DNA from: Rotaria socialis
Lineage: Eukaryota > Rotifera > Eurotatoria > Philodinida > Philodinidae
Assembly (NCBI GenBank): GCA_905331475.1
Contig: CAJNYU010000034.1
Location: 62,001 to 126,000 of the forward strand
DNA: 64,000 nucleotides
Reading direction: 5' to 3'
The position numbers and the translations under genes are program-made. This document shows, piece after piece, positions 12,001 to 25,840 of the stretch. Every line of letters starts with the position of its first letter. The stretch's first letter is position 1. The notes below the pieces were generated by a model, which had not been told where the DNA came from, did no database searches, and saw nothing but the letters and a program-made list of their open reading frames with translations.

Positions 12001-15000
12001 GAAGGGAGTCTTTCACCTATTAGAGACGATGCATCGACACATGTTTTGACGAATAGCTATTATCTATCTTGATATATGACATTACTCAAAACAATAATAC
12101 AGATACTAGATATAGTAGAGTTGATTCCGACGTCAAAGTCTTTACCATTGGACATGATATCTTTAATGATAGTAGTGTGACACTTCCGTCGAATGTCATA
12201 CTGTGATGATTCATATGTTCTACATAGAAATGTACTCGGTTGGCTCCGACCGTGACCGTGTCTTTTCTAATTGATTGACAACCACTCGTGTGTCTGAGAT
12301 GTGTACGAAGAAGAACTTTACCTGTTGCGTCACGTCCACGTGATTTAAGCCAATATCGTAACATATGTAGAGCAGCATTTTCTCCGTGTTCATCCATTAA
12401 TTTAGTGACTTCTTCTTCGGTTAATTCAAGTTCAGCAGCAAGTACTGGCCAATCGGCGCCTAATAATCGTGCAATATCAGTTAAACGAATTTCACCTTTT
12501 CGATACATATCATCAGATTTCCAACCTAGAAGAAAAATAATATTTTTCTCGCATATCAATTTTATTTTATTTCTTACTGTCTAAACGAAAATCTCGATCA
12601 GTTGCATGAAGAGCTCGAAGACGTTCTTCATTCTAAATAAAATTCAATCACATAAAGCAAAAACAAAGCTTAAAATAAAAGATATCTTACCTCCAATGAA
12701 TCCTAATTAGAGAGAGGAAAAGAAGAAATAATATTATTTTAGTATTTAAAAAATTCTTTTTTTTTCTTACTCTATCAAATGTTGGTAAAACAATATTCAG
12801 ATTACAAATAGCTTGTAATAATTGCGGATCAATCATTGAATTTGATGGTAGATTATTTCCATTTGTCATTGTAATAGATACTCTTCTTGACATGGCTGTT
12901 AATCTTCCATTATCTTTTGAAAATATTAAACGTCCTGTCGCATCTTGTTGATAATCACGTATACGAACAATACAAGGTAGACGATTTTCTCGAAATGCTC
13001 GAAATGTAAATGTTAATTGCTCATTTGTTTTTACAATTGCTTGTAAATTATTCGATTGTAAATCCAAATAAATTGTATTTCCATTGATAACTTCAACTTC
13101 TTTTGATTTAGCTATTTCAATAAAATGTTCTTGCATTTCCAATGTTTTATTTTCTTTATCATCTGTTATACAGAATACACGAACAAGCGATTCATTTGGA
13201 TCGTTTCGTTTAGCAAATACAACAAAACGTGACATATATGGTACTGATGTTGCTTCACGGTATACATCATGTGCTAGTTTCAACACATCTGATACACCTT
13301 GAGCATCGATTAACCAGAATCTGTAAAATAGGAGTAAATATTTTAATTCTTCTCTAGGTATTTTATTTTCAGTTTCGGCAAACTCAACATGTTGTCTTAT
13401 AGAGTACTAAGTCTTAGTATAGAATTATGTTTCAATTCCTTATGGATTATTAAAAGCAAGAAAGAAAAAATTGACCTTGAATGATAGGGATGCACCCAGG
13501 AAAAGGACATCTATTGATGAGAACTAAATCAAGCTTGAAATGTTTAAGAGTATCAATGAACTGTTCTCGCAGAACATTTATCTATTATCGAATCTGGATA
13601 CATAGTCAATATCACAGATGATGAAAATGTTATATCATATTTATCTAGTTCCGCCACAAAAAGTTTAATAGATTCTTCGTTATTAATAAAGACAAAAATT
13701 TATCCTTGCAAAAGTATGAATTAATATAGAAAAGTCTTCAAAAAAGATATTTCCATTTTTCATTCATCAGATTAACTAAATACATCTCGATAAGACCTTT
13801 ACTCAAATGAACTTAGTTAGATAACATCGAAAAATCTGATTCGAAAATCAGTATACTTGACATTTCATGTAAATCTTTTTGATAAAAATTATTTATATAT
13901 ACAACATTTAACTATACTGATTTTTTTACCTAGCTGAAACTGTTGTTGTAAATGTAGCACAATCATTTGAAAATGTTAACGGCGTATGTCCCGTAATATC
14001 ATCGAATTGAGCCGGATGTGTACCGCCCGTAATACTACATAGTAAACGAAGTGTTTGAGAGTCACTTGTATATGCAGCTGCTTGTTGTTGGGTTTCTCGG
14101 TGATGAGCTTGTTTTGTAGGTGGTGTTGCTTTAGTTGGCAACGGAATTGTCAATGTAATGGGCTTATGAAATTTTCGTCGGCGCGGTTCAACTGTTACAA
14201 TTGGACTGACATTAACACGTGTTCCATAGGAACGTTGAATAAGTTGTGATGGTATCGGCAAAACATGAAGGGATATACGAATACGTTTTTGTAATGCTTT
14301 TTCTGGTACATGAGCTTGAACTTTTGGAATTATAGTTGATGTTAATAAACCACCTTGTTCGTCGATAAAAATTGCTTCTTGACGTGAGCGAGTTATCAAT
14401 GCAAAGAAACGCGGGAAATCGTTCGTTATTATACGTGTTATTCGACGTGAATGAAGCTCTTCGAGATTTTCGAGTTCTAATACAAAAGAAAATAAAAACA
14501 AATTAAATTTCTTAATAAAAGTAAAAAACAAACGAAAAATGCTTACCTTCAGTATCAACAGTATCACCAAGAATGTCACGCACAGCGTCATCCGTTGTTG
14601 GACTTGCATGTTCTGTCCATTTTTCACCATTATCGCTGCGTAGAACGATGATTTCTCGTTCATGATTTCGTAGCGAAGCAAAATGAGGAATTTCAAGAAT
14701 AACAGGTCTAAAAAATAATTATATTTATGTAAAACTCTTCTAGGAAAACAATCTATTTTATCTTTATTATTTCTCTTGTTCGATTATATTGATATGAAAT
14801 ATTACGAAGTTGTAGTCTAAAGCAATCTTATGCTCTTTTGGAAAGTTTGAACCTACACAGGAAATGGGCCTCACAGCTAGATCTTATCACATTGTGTCCA
14901 ACATTCTCTACTCCTTAAGTATCAATCAACAACAACACTATGCTTATCATGCAACGATCAAAATGCCCTTCAAGGATATGTAGGGTATGTTAATTGCAAA

Positions 15001-18000
15001 ATAGTATGAGATAGATGACATCCAAGTCCAAAATTTTCCCATCAGAATGTGCACTAATCCTCGTTTCCAACTTTCATTTTTCAAGAAATGCTTTTCACAA
15101 AAAAAGAATCAGATCAAATTGTGATTATTTTAATCGATTCTTTTCGTCAAAATTGCAATAATCGATTTGAAACTCGTGACCTCGAATCGATCGAAAAGAA
15201 GAACCTTGACTATATAAGCATTTCGGAAGTTACATTTAGTAACGGTCAATAATACATATTTTACTCACGGGCTAAAACGAGTGTACTATCGCTTGCATTA
15301 AGTGGCATAAGTGCTACTGAAGGGAAACTGAAAATAGTAGCCAACCGAAAAATGCTTTTAATAGATCAGTGAACATTTTTTATCATGACAATTTACTTGA
15401 GTAAATGACAGTTTCCGAGAAGTAGGACTACGCATGAACGCATCTTCCTCTTTCGTTTCAATTAGCAGTACGTCTTAGTAATCATGCAATTTTATCATGA
15501 ATTAAAATTGTTCGACTTTTTTTTAAAAATATGGTCATTGCCATAACAACTACTTAAGCAGATCTGTCGGTGTTCTATCACGTGAAAGCCTTCATTATAA
15601 AAGCTATACAATTTTCATTTCAAAGATGAAATCGGTTTTATTTCCTGTTCTCCTCCAAAAAGGAAAATCACTGAGACCAACAACTAATTCTCTCTTGACT
15701 TAAGTTTGTTTTCTAATCAATTATTTTTATCTTACCCAAGAAATTTACAATTAACTGGTCCCACTTCCAAAACTCGTGCCGCCAATGCTTCACCTTCATT
15801 TAATGGTGGTGGTACCGTTAATTTGTCGCGTTTAACAAAACGACACGTTATTCGTGTTGGCATACTTGCGCGTTTAGCTGGTATAATAACTCGTACACCA
15901 GAATGTCGACAGCCACGCATCGCACCACCACGAGCATCAACCAGAAAGCTCACCAAAAATCTATACATAAATAAACATATTATATTCAATGATTAAGTAA
16001 TCCGACGAAGAAAATAAAATAAAAGATATAAATTAATAAGGAATTAATTGATTAATTAATTAATCAAGGCTGATTGACTATCTAGCAGAAATTAAAAGCT
16101 AAGCACGTGCGAACACTTACGATCGACAATGAAAACGATCCCTAGAAATAGATATATACATATCATACACATTCCCAACAAACGCATCCATGCTTATTCA
16201 ATCGAACTTCAAAACAAAAAATTGTCTAACACAACTGATTGAAACTTACCCTCCATGACGTGGTCTAGTAATGACTTCATTATCAGCCGTATATGATTGT
16301 TGTATTTTAACAGGTGTTTGTTCATGATCATGCAAATTATCGCGACTTTCAATCCAACCATCTTTTGTTGCTAATATTGGGTATTCGCATTCGTCCTATA
16401 AATTCCAGATAAAATTATTAGTTTAAAAATATCATTTTTTTCTTAAATTTTTACTCTAATTAATGATGTTTGATGAAGTTTATTTTCTTCGGCTTCAGTC
16501 ATTAGAACGCCATCACGTAAATATTGCATATGAACATTTGAACTGGCATCACCAAGCATATCTGAATGTACAAGTAATAAACGATTATTATTTTCCGACT
16601 TCAATGAAATTTAAGTATATTTCAGGTTGTAGCGTAGGTCATGCGAGCGCACCGGAGGATTTTTCAAAAAAAAAAGAAGTAAATATTGGTTCATTCGTTT
16701 GACAGGCATAAAGCAAAACTGCAAATATACGACTACCTGTAGTCGTGTTTTGCTGATTTTTTAAATTGTTAATAGCTTTTGTCATTTCGAAATATCCGAT
16801 TTCAGGATAGATTATTTCATTAGCAAGATTATATTTATCATCTATACATAAGTTGATCATGTTTAAATACATATATATATATACATATATTTTTTTTTTA
16901 CATAATCTAGTTAGAATTTTTTTCTCTAATAAAAAAAGAATATTATTTACCTCCTTCATCCTCAGAATCACTTAGCGGATGTTCTTCATGAGATACTTCT
17001 GGTGCTTGAATCTGAAAAAGACGACAAAACATATTACTCCTTTCTTGGTTTTTTTTTTGTTAAAGAAAATCTACCTTATAACGTTCTTCAGTTGATGATT
17101 CATGTTTGCTAGAAACTGTTGTTTCAGTAACAATTTTAAGTTCTTCAACAACGGATATATAGCCAAGTCGTTGCGCAATCGATAAAGCCGTCATGCCGTG
17201 CTACAAAAAGAAAAGAAAATTTTTAATTCAAGCAAAATGCGTTCACTTGATAATCTTACTTTATTAGTTTTATTCGGTAAAGCACCCTGTTCAAGTAATA
17301 ATTTAACAATCATAACATGACCTTGTTGAGCAGCTGAATGCAATGGAGTAAACATTAGCTTTAAAATAGATTGGAAAAGAAAGATTATTAAAAAACGATC
17401 AAAATATGTTTTACTCTTACATTTGTTTCGATATTAGCGTCGGCACCATGTTGAAGTAGAAATCGCACCATATTAATTTGCCCAAAATGGCAAGCAACAT
17501 GTAAACTTGTGTAGCCACTCTGAAATAAATAAATAATTTAATTTATAGATAATACTCGAACGAACAGGCTAAGAATTAAATCGGTTTAGCTGACAAGAGA
17601 AAATCTTTTCCAAATGAAATACTGATTTTGAGTTCGGATTTCAAGCATAAAATAGATTTCAGTGAGGAAATAAATACATCTAGGCATTTCCCTGCAGCAT
17701 TATAATCTTTCTAGAAAAAAAATTAGCCTCGAGTATGGTATGTCCAAAAGTAATTGGATGATGATAATTTGATTTGAAACTTTTCTCAGAGATAACAAAT
17801 TTTATATCCTGACATTTTGAGTCGAAAACAATGTTTCCTTTAGCAGTAATTGAATTGTATGAAATCACTCTTCGTCTGCTAGTCACCCGAGAATACAATG
17901 TTTTTATTTTCGAAATTCAATAGCTTGAGAAAAGAAGAATCTTGCGAAATTCAATTTGCGAACATTTTTTTAATTAAGTACGGATATTCGATGCATTGCT

Positions 18001-20444
18001 CTATCGCATATGGCAAAGTAAAATCTTAGTGACATAAATCTAGTACTCTGGACAAGCTTAGGCGCTGTCATTATTCGAGATTTTTAATTACCTAATCAAG
18101 CCCTCTATGGTGAATTGAGTCAAAACTCAAAGAAGATTTTCAACTTGAGAAGATTATTTCTTGTATGATTTTATTAAATAGTGATCTATCACGAGTAAGC
18201 CTCTTAATACAAATATGAATTCATTTTATTAATTTCTCAATTTAGAATCTCTCACAGTCATATATCTATTTTCTTCAATAAGCCTTCATGCCAAGTCATT
18301 ATCTTAAACATTAACAATCTAAACATCTGATTGATAGTCAAACTAGATTTCAAGAAACACCCTAATAATATACTGTCGTTCAATGAAGATAGAAATATTT
18401 ATCTTACCAACGTGGGCGCATCAACAATGGCATTTTTATCAACTAATGCTTCGGCGCATTTAACTCGATCTTCTTGTGCACATAAATGTAACGGCGTTAA
18501 ATGACATTTTGAAGCTAGATTCGGATCAGCATGATGAGCTAATAGAAGATGAGTCATATCAGAATGACCATCTTGACAACTTAAATGTAACGGAGTAAAA
18601 CCTCCACTTGATTGTGCATTCGTATTCGCATTATATTCTAATAACATTTCAGCAATATCATGTGTATTCTTTTTCGCAGCTATATGCAATGGCGTATAGC
18701 CATTACGTGCTGTCACATGTGGACTAGCAGCATGTTGTAATAAGAGTAACACAATATTACTATGATTATAATGAACAGCACAATGTAATGGTGTCAAATC
18801 ATTCTAAAAATATAAATTGATAATGCAATAAAGCCAAAAGCCCTTTTCAGATTTTTATACTAACTTTGCCTTGACAATCTGGTTTAGCTCCTTTTTGTAA
18901 AAGAAGATTAGCAACTTTAATATTACCATATTTACTGCAAATATGTAATGCAGTAAAATTTCTCTATAGAAAACAGAACAAATAATAAATATAAAAGCAA
19001 AACTTTATTTTGAAAAGTGAATCTATACTTTAGTATATAAATTTAAATTAGCTCCATGATCAATTAATAAACTTGCAATTTCTTCGTGTCCTTCTTTGGC
19101 TGCAATATGTAAACTTGAATATCCATCTTGCGTTATATTATCAACATTAGCAGTAGCTTTCAATAATAAATTAACTATTTCAATATTTCCCAAACGTGTT
19201 CCTAAATGTAAACATGTTTGAGCTTCTTTTGCTTTCATGTCAACTGATGCACCCTGACGAAGTAATGTTTGAACAATCTCAACTTGATTATTACGTGTTG
19301 CTAAATGTAATGGCGTTTCACCACGTATGGTTATTGCATTTATATTCGCACCGTGTTGTAATAGATAAACAACAATATCATGACTACCAACGAATGATGC
19401 AACATGTAAACAAGTTAAACCGGATTCAGTTTTAGCTTCGACATCGGCACCGCTTGATATTAATAATTCAACAAGTTTTAAACGGTTCTTTTTGCATGCT
19501 ATATGTAAACACGAAAAGCCATTTAATGCCTTAGCATTGACATCGGCACGACGTTCGCATAGAAGTTTAGCAACATTATAGTTACCGCAATGAGATGCAA
19601 CATGTAAAGGAGACAAATAATCCTTTAAACAAAAATTACAAAAAAAAAAACAGTATAAGAGCTATTAGCGATTAGAAAATTTAACGAACCGAACTAACAT
19701 CATCGACAAGTGTAGATTTATAATAGAGTAAAATACGTGCAGCATCAACATGATCACCTTGGGCAGCTTAAATAAGATCAATTAAATTGAAGTTAATAAA
19801 AGAAAAACAAATTCTTTCTATTTGATCTGTTTACCCATATGAAGAGCTGAGAGACCATTCTTTGTTTTTGCACCAAATGGAGCACCATTTTCCAACAATA
19901 AATCAACAACTTGATCATGGCCAGATCGAGCAGCACAATGAAGAGGTGCTGAACAAATAGAATTTGTTCTTTTTATGTTTATAAAGCTACTTCACTTACT
20001 TAATCCATCTTTTGTTTTAACATCAATTTGTGCACCTTTTTCAAGTAATAATCGAACTATATTTTCTTTGCCCCATTTCGATGCCACATGAAGTGGTGCT
20101 ATATTTTGCTAGAAGGACAAAAGAAAAATTATCCGTTTTTTCTGAATTTACGTCTCTCGAAAAGATAGGTAAATCAAATAAAACATGAATGATAAATTAC
20201 GCTCAGTTATATCCTTCAGGCGCCACCACTCTGATTAATGTCTGACATTGCCGGAGGCAATTTTTTTCATTTCTACATTAGTTAATACTCATTTTCTTTT
20301 TTTTTTCGTCATGGCACAAACTGTGAAATGAATCAATATAAACATAGTCGAACGAAAATATAATTCAATATAAACACACTTGACAATTCAAGTGCAATTT
20401 CATATTCTCTTCAAGTATATATTTGATGCAAATAAAAAAAAAAT

Positions 20445-20478
<34 letters not shown>

Positions 20479-23406
20479 TCGCTTACACTAGCTGCATAAT
20501 TGACATCGGCACCGCGACTTATTAATAATTGTGCAACTTCTAAATTTCCATAATGAGCCGCTATGTGTAATGGTGTAAAACCAGACTACAAAAAAAAAAG
20601 TATTTATTAAAAACATTTAATCAGTGTCTTCTTTAGAATGAAATCGTGCATATTAATGTCTACTGTTTGTTTTTTAAACATGAAGCTATGTTGGTAAGTC
20701 GTGTTCTAACTATATCTATTCTGATTATTCGTGATAAATTATTAATATATACAATTGGATATATGCTTACTCTGCCAAGCTAAAAAAAGACCAGAGAACA
20801 AAAACAATGAGTACAAATACAACATTAATCAATAGGACGATTCTACCATCACCGTAAAAAAAGAGACATAATATTCGACAAAACGACAAATATCATCTAG
20901 ACATTGAGAAAACAAACCTTAGTTGTGCAGTTAACGAAGCCTACACCCTATTGGTTGTTTAAAATTTTGTTAAGAAATGAAAAACTTTTATTTTCCTTTT
21001 TAAAATTCATTTATACTAACCTTGTAATTGAGGTCGGGTTGATTATCACCTTGCAGTAGTAAGGCAGCAGCTTTTGTGTCATTTTTCTTTGCTGCAATAT
21101 GTAATGCTGGTAAACGAACTTTAGAGCCTTTCGAATCATTTTCTAGAAGGATAGCAACAACGTTCTCATGTCCTTGTTGAAGACTAACAGCCAAAGGCGT
21201 AAATCCATCCTAATAAAAATAAATTATTCTTAGAAAAATATAAAATATAAAAAAGTTACCTCGGTTGCTAAACTTTGATTAGCTCCATTAGCGAGCAGAA
21301 ATTTAACCACTTCGATATGATTCTCTTCTAGAAAATGAATTCATAAAATAGATTTTTGCGACAGACAGAAAAACAAACGAATAACATACGTGCAGCCATA
21401 TACAAAGGAGAGAATCCATTTTGCGATTGACAGTTAATATTAGCATTGTATTTAACTAAGAGTTTAACGACTTCCTCTTGACCAGCTAATGATGCAATGT
21501 GAAGAGCTGTATTGCCTTTCTATATAAACAAAAGACGAAATGATTAATGACTTATCATTGTCACTGATAACTCAAAAACCTTTGTTGTTGCATTGACATT
21601 GGCAGCACGTGTAAGAAGTTCTTGAACAATATTTACATGACCCTCCCTTCAATGAAATGAAATAACAGTTAAACATAGCTAGTCAAGTACAAAATGATTC
21701 AACAAACTTTGATGCTAAATGTAGTGCATTTAATCCGTTCTGTATAGAGAGAAACAGAAAAAAAAAACATTTTTTCTTTTCGCTTAAACAAACATTAAAG
21801 TGACATACAGCATTACTAGTATTGATATCGATTGATGAACGAAGGTATTCCAAAACCTTCTCAAGATTTCCTGCTCGCGCTGCTCGTAAAAAGCCCGAAT
21901 TTCCATCAGACTAGAACAAAAGCAAAGCAATCAATATCATTTAATGTTTGATATTCAATTTATATCTTGTTGAGTTTTATGGTCATAATTGATATCATAA
22001 CTGCTATAACAATCAACTGTGTCAATAAAAATTCAAAGAAAAAAAAAGGCATTCTTTCTTGATTATGTAATATGACAATCAATACAATAATCAAGTTTCT
22101 TTGAATATACATATGCTTCAACACATGCACGAATGTCTCGGAAGACGTAATTGATCTTCATTCTCTGACACTCATTTATATTATTTTTTCTTGACCTAAC
22201 CTATAAAACAGATCTAAGTAGAAGATGATCATGAAAAAGAAAAAAAACAGGGAATCGGACACATTCATTCTTATCTTTTACAAACTTATTCTCATGAGAA
22301 TTCATAAGCAACTTCTCTATTGACCTATCTGTACATCTTTTATCCGACCATATCAAATGAGTAAACAAATCGGAAATTAACGATGGAGAAAAAAAAACCT
22401 TCAATAATGCTACTTCCTTATTTATTGTTTAATGAGAAATAAAAAAAAAAGAAGCTGAAGAAAAAGGCAATCATTTATCATTAATCGACACAGCAAGGCC
22501 TCAGATGATTCTTCGATGTTGTGAAAAATACTATTCCCCGACAGACTAACACTTGCTATTATTACTGTTGTTGTTGTTGTTGTTGATCGTATTTTCTATG
22601 ACAATGTTACTCACGAAGGTGCATCGAACTTTATTCGACAAGTGTCGACCCATAACAGCAATCTTCTCTTGAATGAAAATACGGGATTTAAATGAAGTAG
22701 TACAGGCTACTAATGGCCACGATGTGTTGTCGTAATAGGATAGTAGTAGTAGTGAATGAAAAGGCACGGCGAGTAGAAGAGAAGAAAATGAAGGAAAGGC
22801 AAAAGAAGAAAAAAAACCTAGTGCATAATCAAGATAATTCTCTGATTTTCCTTTATGCTGATACACCCAGTATCTCCTTTTCCTTTTCCCTCTTGCTTGA
22901 TGTGTATACGTAAATATATATATATATATATATATACATATTCTTTGATTGTGCATATTTATGTATATTGCACTAGCAATCAGCAAGCATAGAAAAAGGA
23001 GGAACGTTCCCCTAAAATATAACTAACACAGTAGGATAGAGAAGATTCTTACTAGGCAAAAAGAAAACAGAACAAACAATCAATAGCAGTAACAGCGTGG
23101 TTGCTAATTGAACCCATCGATAGATTCTTTCTATATCTTATTCTTGTCTATCTAAATCCGTTCATCATATACATCAATTGAGTCGAAGAATATTGGGATA
23201 AATGCCATAAAAATAAGTATTATCAAGAAAAAGCAAGGCAGATATATGACTGCGGGTTACAATAACTTGTTAATGAAAATAGGCAACAAAGAAAAAAAGG
23301 CCACGACATGTGTTAGTCCTCTGGTTGATTAGAGACGACCAAGACGAGTGTTAAATTATTAGATTTAAAATAAATAAAACAAAAGTTTTCCACATACCGC
23401 AGTCAT
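1..23406 (-). CDS. ANK: giant ankyrin (membrane-cytoskeleton adaptor), 3' end beyond window
   Basis: Ankyrins link membrane proteins to the spectrin skeleton. About 37 coding exons are readable on the minus strand: a candidate ATG at 23406; 24 ankyrin repeats (21910-17075); a linker (16951-17011, 16455-16561); ZU5N (16250-16395, 15736-15960, 14547-14707); ZU5C (13930-14476); UPA (12771-13320); death domain (12322-12525, 11761-11927); then tail exons 11643-11700, 11277-11531, 10959-11159, 10760-10828, 9528-9788, 7682-9427, 7340-7453, 7126-7185 and 1-6026. Phases agree at every junction I checked. The N-terminal [17 protein letters not shown] and the ZU5 motif [13 protein letters not shown] are diagnostic of the family. 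About 4,480 residues lie in the window and no stop is reached at base 1, so it resembles the giant isoforms of vertebrate ankyrin-B/G, fly Ank2 and worm UNC-44. Most spectrin-ankyrin systems act at plasma membrane and axon. The first exon is uncertain. Confidence 0.93.
7682..9427 (-). other. large ankyrin tail exon with paired proline-rich SH3-type motifs
   Basis: A 1,746-nt exon is open throughout, followed by a donor at 7681. The protein is low-complexity and Ser/Thr/Asp-rich. Near its start two copies of PPTKPPRH (about 9100-9123 and 9033-9056) fit PxxPxR-type SH3 ligands. The beginning is basic (MATKKSKS and a [11 protein letters not shown] stretch). The remainder has no recognisable domain and is probably disordered. 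Confidence 0.85.
11761..12525 (-). other. ankyrin death domain
   Basis: Two exons (12322-12525 and 11761-11927) join in phase to give a death-domain fold: ...[49 protein letters not shown] and then [19 protein letters not shown]. The WPxLAxEL and MLxxWLxxxGxxAT elements and the position after UPA match ankyrin death domains. Most metazoan ankyrins have one here; its partners are poorly defined. Confidence 0.9.
12691..12702 (-). other. 12-nt microexon in ankyrin
   Basis: Between UPA exon 12771-13320 (ending ...TFDR at a codon boundary) and exon 12578-12632 (starting NEERLRAL) sits a 12-nt block with an upstream AG and a downstream GTAAGA. It encodes Asp-Ser-Leu-Glu in phase 0, so inclusion or skipping keeps the frame. 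The flanking introns are short, about 58 and 68 nt. Confidence 0.7.
12771..16395 (-). other. ZU5N-ZU5C-UPA supermodule of ankyrin
   Basis: Exons 16250-16395, 15736-15960 and 14547-14707 encode the first ZU5 domain ([42 protein letters not shown]). Exon 13930-14476 holds the second ZU5 ([15 protein letters not shown] and a [17 protein letters not shown] segment). Exon 12771-13320 holds UPA, opening with ARFWLIDAQ. In known ankyrins the first ZU5 binds beta-spectrin and the three domains form one rigid module. I did not check individual spectrin-contact residues. Confidence 0.92.
17075..21910 (-). other. ankyrin-repeat solenoid, 24 repeats over 16 exons
   Basis: The exons encode 24 consecutive repeats with the LHIAA/LHVAS/LHLAT signature, the canonical number for ankyrins. 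Exon lengths follow the 33-residue (99-nt) repeat: 19029-19622 is 594 nt (six repeats), 18408-18803 is 396 nt (four), and 18865-18963, 17260-17358, 17421-17519 and 20487-20585 are 99 nt each. Others split a repeat: 21708-21739 (32 nt) plus 21580-21646 (67 nt) make 99, and 21260-21327 plus 21390-21519 make 198. Repeat 6 ([18 protein letters not shown]) lies in a 189-nt exon, three residues short, as in other ankyrins. The solenoid binds membrane-protein tails in this family. Confidence 0.95.
23398..23406 (-). other. candidate ankyrin first coding exon A (Met-Thr-Ala)
   Basis: ATG ACT GCG is followed by a GTATGTG donor and would join in phase 0 to the exon at 21910 ([14 protein letters not shown]...). 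It is only nine coding bases, so chance is possible. It is the candidate nearest to the first repeat exon, leaving an intron of about 1.5 kb. Confidence 0.45.
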
Positions 23407-24774
23407 CTTGTGTGAAATGAAATAATCGGCATTTGTGAAGTTTCTTTTTCGTGCGCCTCTCTTTTTCGTAGGTAAAGAAGAGAAACGATTAATATACGAA
23501 GAATGAAAAAGTAAAGAAAAGAAATGTACGTCTTAATGTATGCAACTCTAGAAGCAAACAATCAATGTAGCAAGAAAGAGAAAAAAAAGAAATGTAAGAC
23601 TCAAAACTTGTGGCAGCATCGCCCGTTAACCAGTTAGACAGACAGAATCAAAGACGTGTGGATGAGACTAGTGTACACGCTTCACTATTTTTTTTTCTTA
23701 TGGTCGCATTATTTTTGTGTTCTCTATTCGTTCTTATTCTTGTTGGGACGCACTTCTTTGTGCTAGAAAAGCGTGCATTTCCGTTTTTCTCTTTTTGTCA
23801 TAAAAACGTTGAACACAATGTGTATGCAACATCTGGCTCGACTAAAAGAATGCAAAGGATGATAGGACAAGCGAACACAAGAGAAAGAAAAAAAGAATTG
23901 TCTGCGTTAAAAATAAAAACTATAGAAGGATGTAACATCTGCCTCCAAAAAAAATGGAGGAAGCTAAATGTTAAATATTCAATTGTATGATAATGAGTAA
24001 GAACGACAAAAATAAAGAAAAATATCATTCATTTCATTTTTCGGCATTGAAAAAGTAACAGTCATATATAATTTATTGGAAAATATTTGTTTGGTATTTT
24101 TTTTTCTTTTCGATTTAAGAACCATTATTCATAAGTGTAAGATGAAGATTTTTGCTTTTTTTTGTCGAGAGCATTTTTTTCTATTTTCAAGAGTCATTGA
24201 AAATCTTAACTGAATCGCCGCGCTATGCGAGCACAAATATATATATATATATATATATAAGCATAGAGAGATGCGAAATGCAAATGTGATGCATGCACTT
24301 AAAACTATACATGGACGTATCGTCATGGGAAATAGCTATCTACGTTGTATGCGAACAGAAAACAAATGACAATTTTGAAACTCTTGTTTTGTTCTCGTGC
24401 TATTCTCATTTAATAGAATTAATGGTATACTGTTAGAAACAACGCTGTTGTTGAACTCATTAGATGGATCGTACTTAATTGCTTTTTAATTTTCTATTGT
24501 ACAGCTTACGCCATGTGTACATATATATACATTTATTTCTACATATAATAAATACGACTTCATTTTCTCGTTTACTTATTTTTATTCATATAATACTGTC
24601 AACAATAAAATTGAAGTCATTGAAATGTTTCTTTATAAGTGTGAGTATACTCAAATGTATGATGTAATGAAAATGAAAACTATATCAAATAATGTATCAA
24701 CTATATGTACATCTATTTCATAATTGTCCAGAATCACGAGAGTTCAACGTATACTTATGGTTTGATAACAAAGG

Positions 24775-24813
<39 letters not shown>

Positions 24814-25810
24814 TATGTATATAATGTGCTCTTATTCATTCTCACTTGATGATGACGATATGGATTGTTAGGTTCAGATAATGAAGAGAATTTGATTGTT
24901 GATGGACGTGTTATTGATACTTGAAGACTTTCTTTTGTTAATACCGAGGACATGAATATACGACGAATTTATTCTAGTAGTTACTTAGCCAGAATACATG
25001 ACAATAGCTGTGTTATTATCTTTAGAAGCGTAACAAGAGACGATCTGACATGTAAAAAGAAACTAGTTGATAGAAAACAAGTAGTTTTCTCTCTATCGTT
25101 CTGTTCTTTCACAGTTTCGATAGCGATTCTGCTTAACGCATTGAAAGATCGTTAATAATCATCTGTCATCATCTGTTGGCATCAGACAAGTACAGGCTAG
25201 TCACAGGACCATTCTTTTTATTCTTCATTTTTTTTGCTTCTTCTTTTCTCATTTTCTTCATATATTTCTTTTTTTCTTTGCTCCAAAACTTCCCAGTTGG
25301 ATTAGACAACAACTGTTCGTAAGACCTTAGGAGCCATGTTCCGGTTGCTCCGAACAGTAACTAAAGCTAAAAATTGAAATGGGAACAAGAAAAATGAGGC
25401 ACGATGATGACGATTACAATACAATGTGATGATGACGAGAAAAAATAATGACTATAGTGAGCAATAACTCACATAATTTCATTACAAGCTCTTTCTTTAT
25501 TATTGTGTTAGTCAGGAGAAAACCGTCTATCGATCGCACGATCATTTCTCTTCTATTCAATTAGATATAGAAAAAAAAAACTGCAAGGCACGAGGCCAAA
25601 AAAGTCTATTTTACTCAGAAATAAAAATATTCTGATCTATACACCTCACGATATATAGAATCAATTACAGCAGTAGCACACTTTGAATTACAAAAAAAAA
25701 AGGAAACTCATTGAAACAAGTCCAAATTCCATCACAGAAACTATAACCAGAGACATGCGATGAGATACAAATGTATGCATGTATACATTAAATTAGCTAT
25801 CATCACTTAC

Positions 25811-25840
25811 TGTCGATGAGCTTGATTTCGAGTGGGTCAT
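25811..25840 (-). other. candidate ankyrin first coding exon B (MTHSKSSSST)
   Basis: An ATG at 25840 starts ten codons (MTHSKSSSST) followed by a consensus GTAAGTGA donor, phase 0, compatible with the same acceptor at 21910. The Ser/Lys-rich leader resembles the short variable N-termini of other ankyrins. The donor is better than that of candidate A. Confidence 0.45.

Noticed and set aside
13480..13500. GGGATGCACCC near 13486 as a second copy of the BCAS3-intron hairpin
   Set aside because: Only about 10 bp match and there is no second arm.
16951..17011. Exon at 16639-16971 extended through its M start
   Set aside because: Only the part ending in DSEDEG joins in phase to the acceptor at 16561; the rest is intronic.
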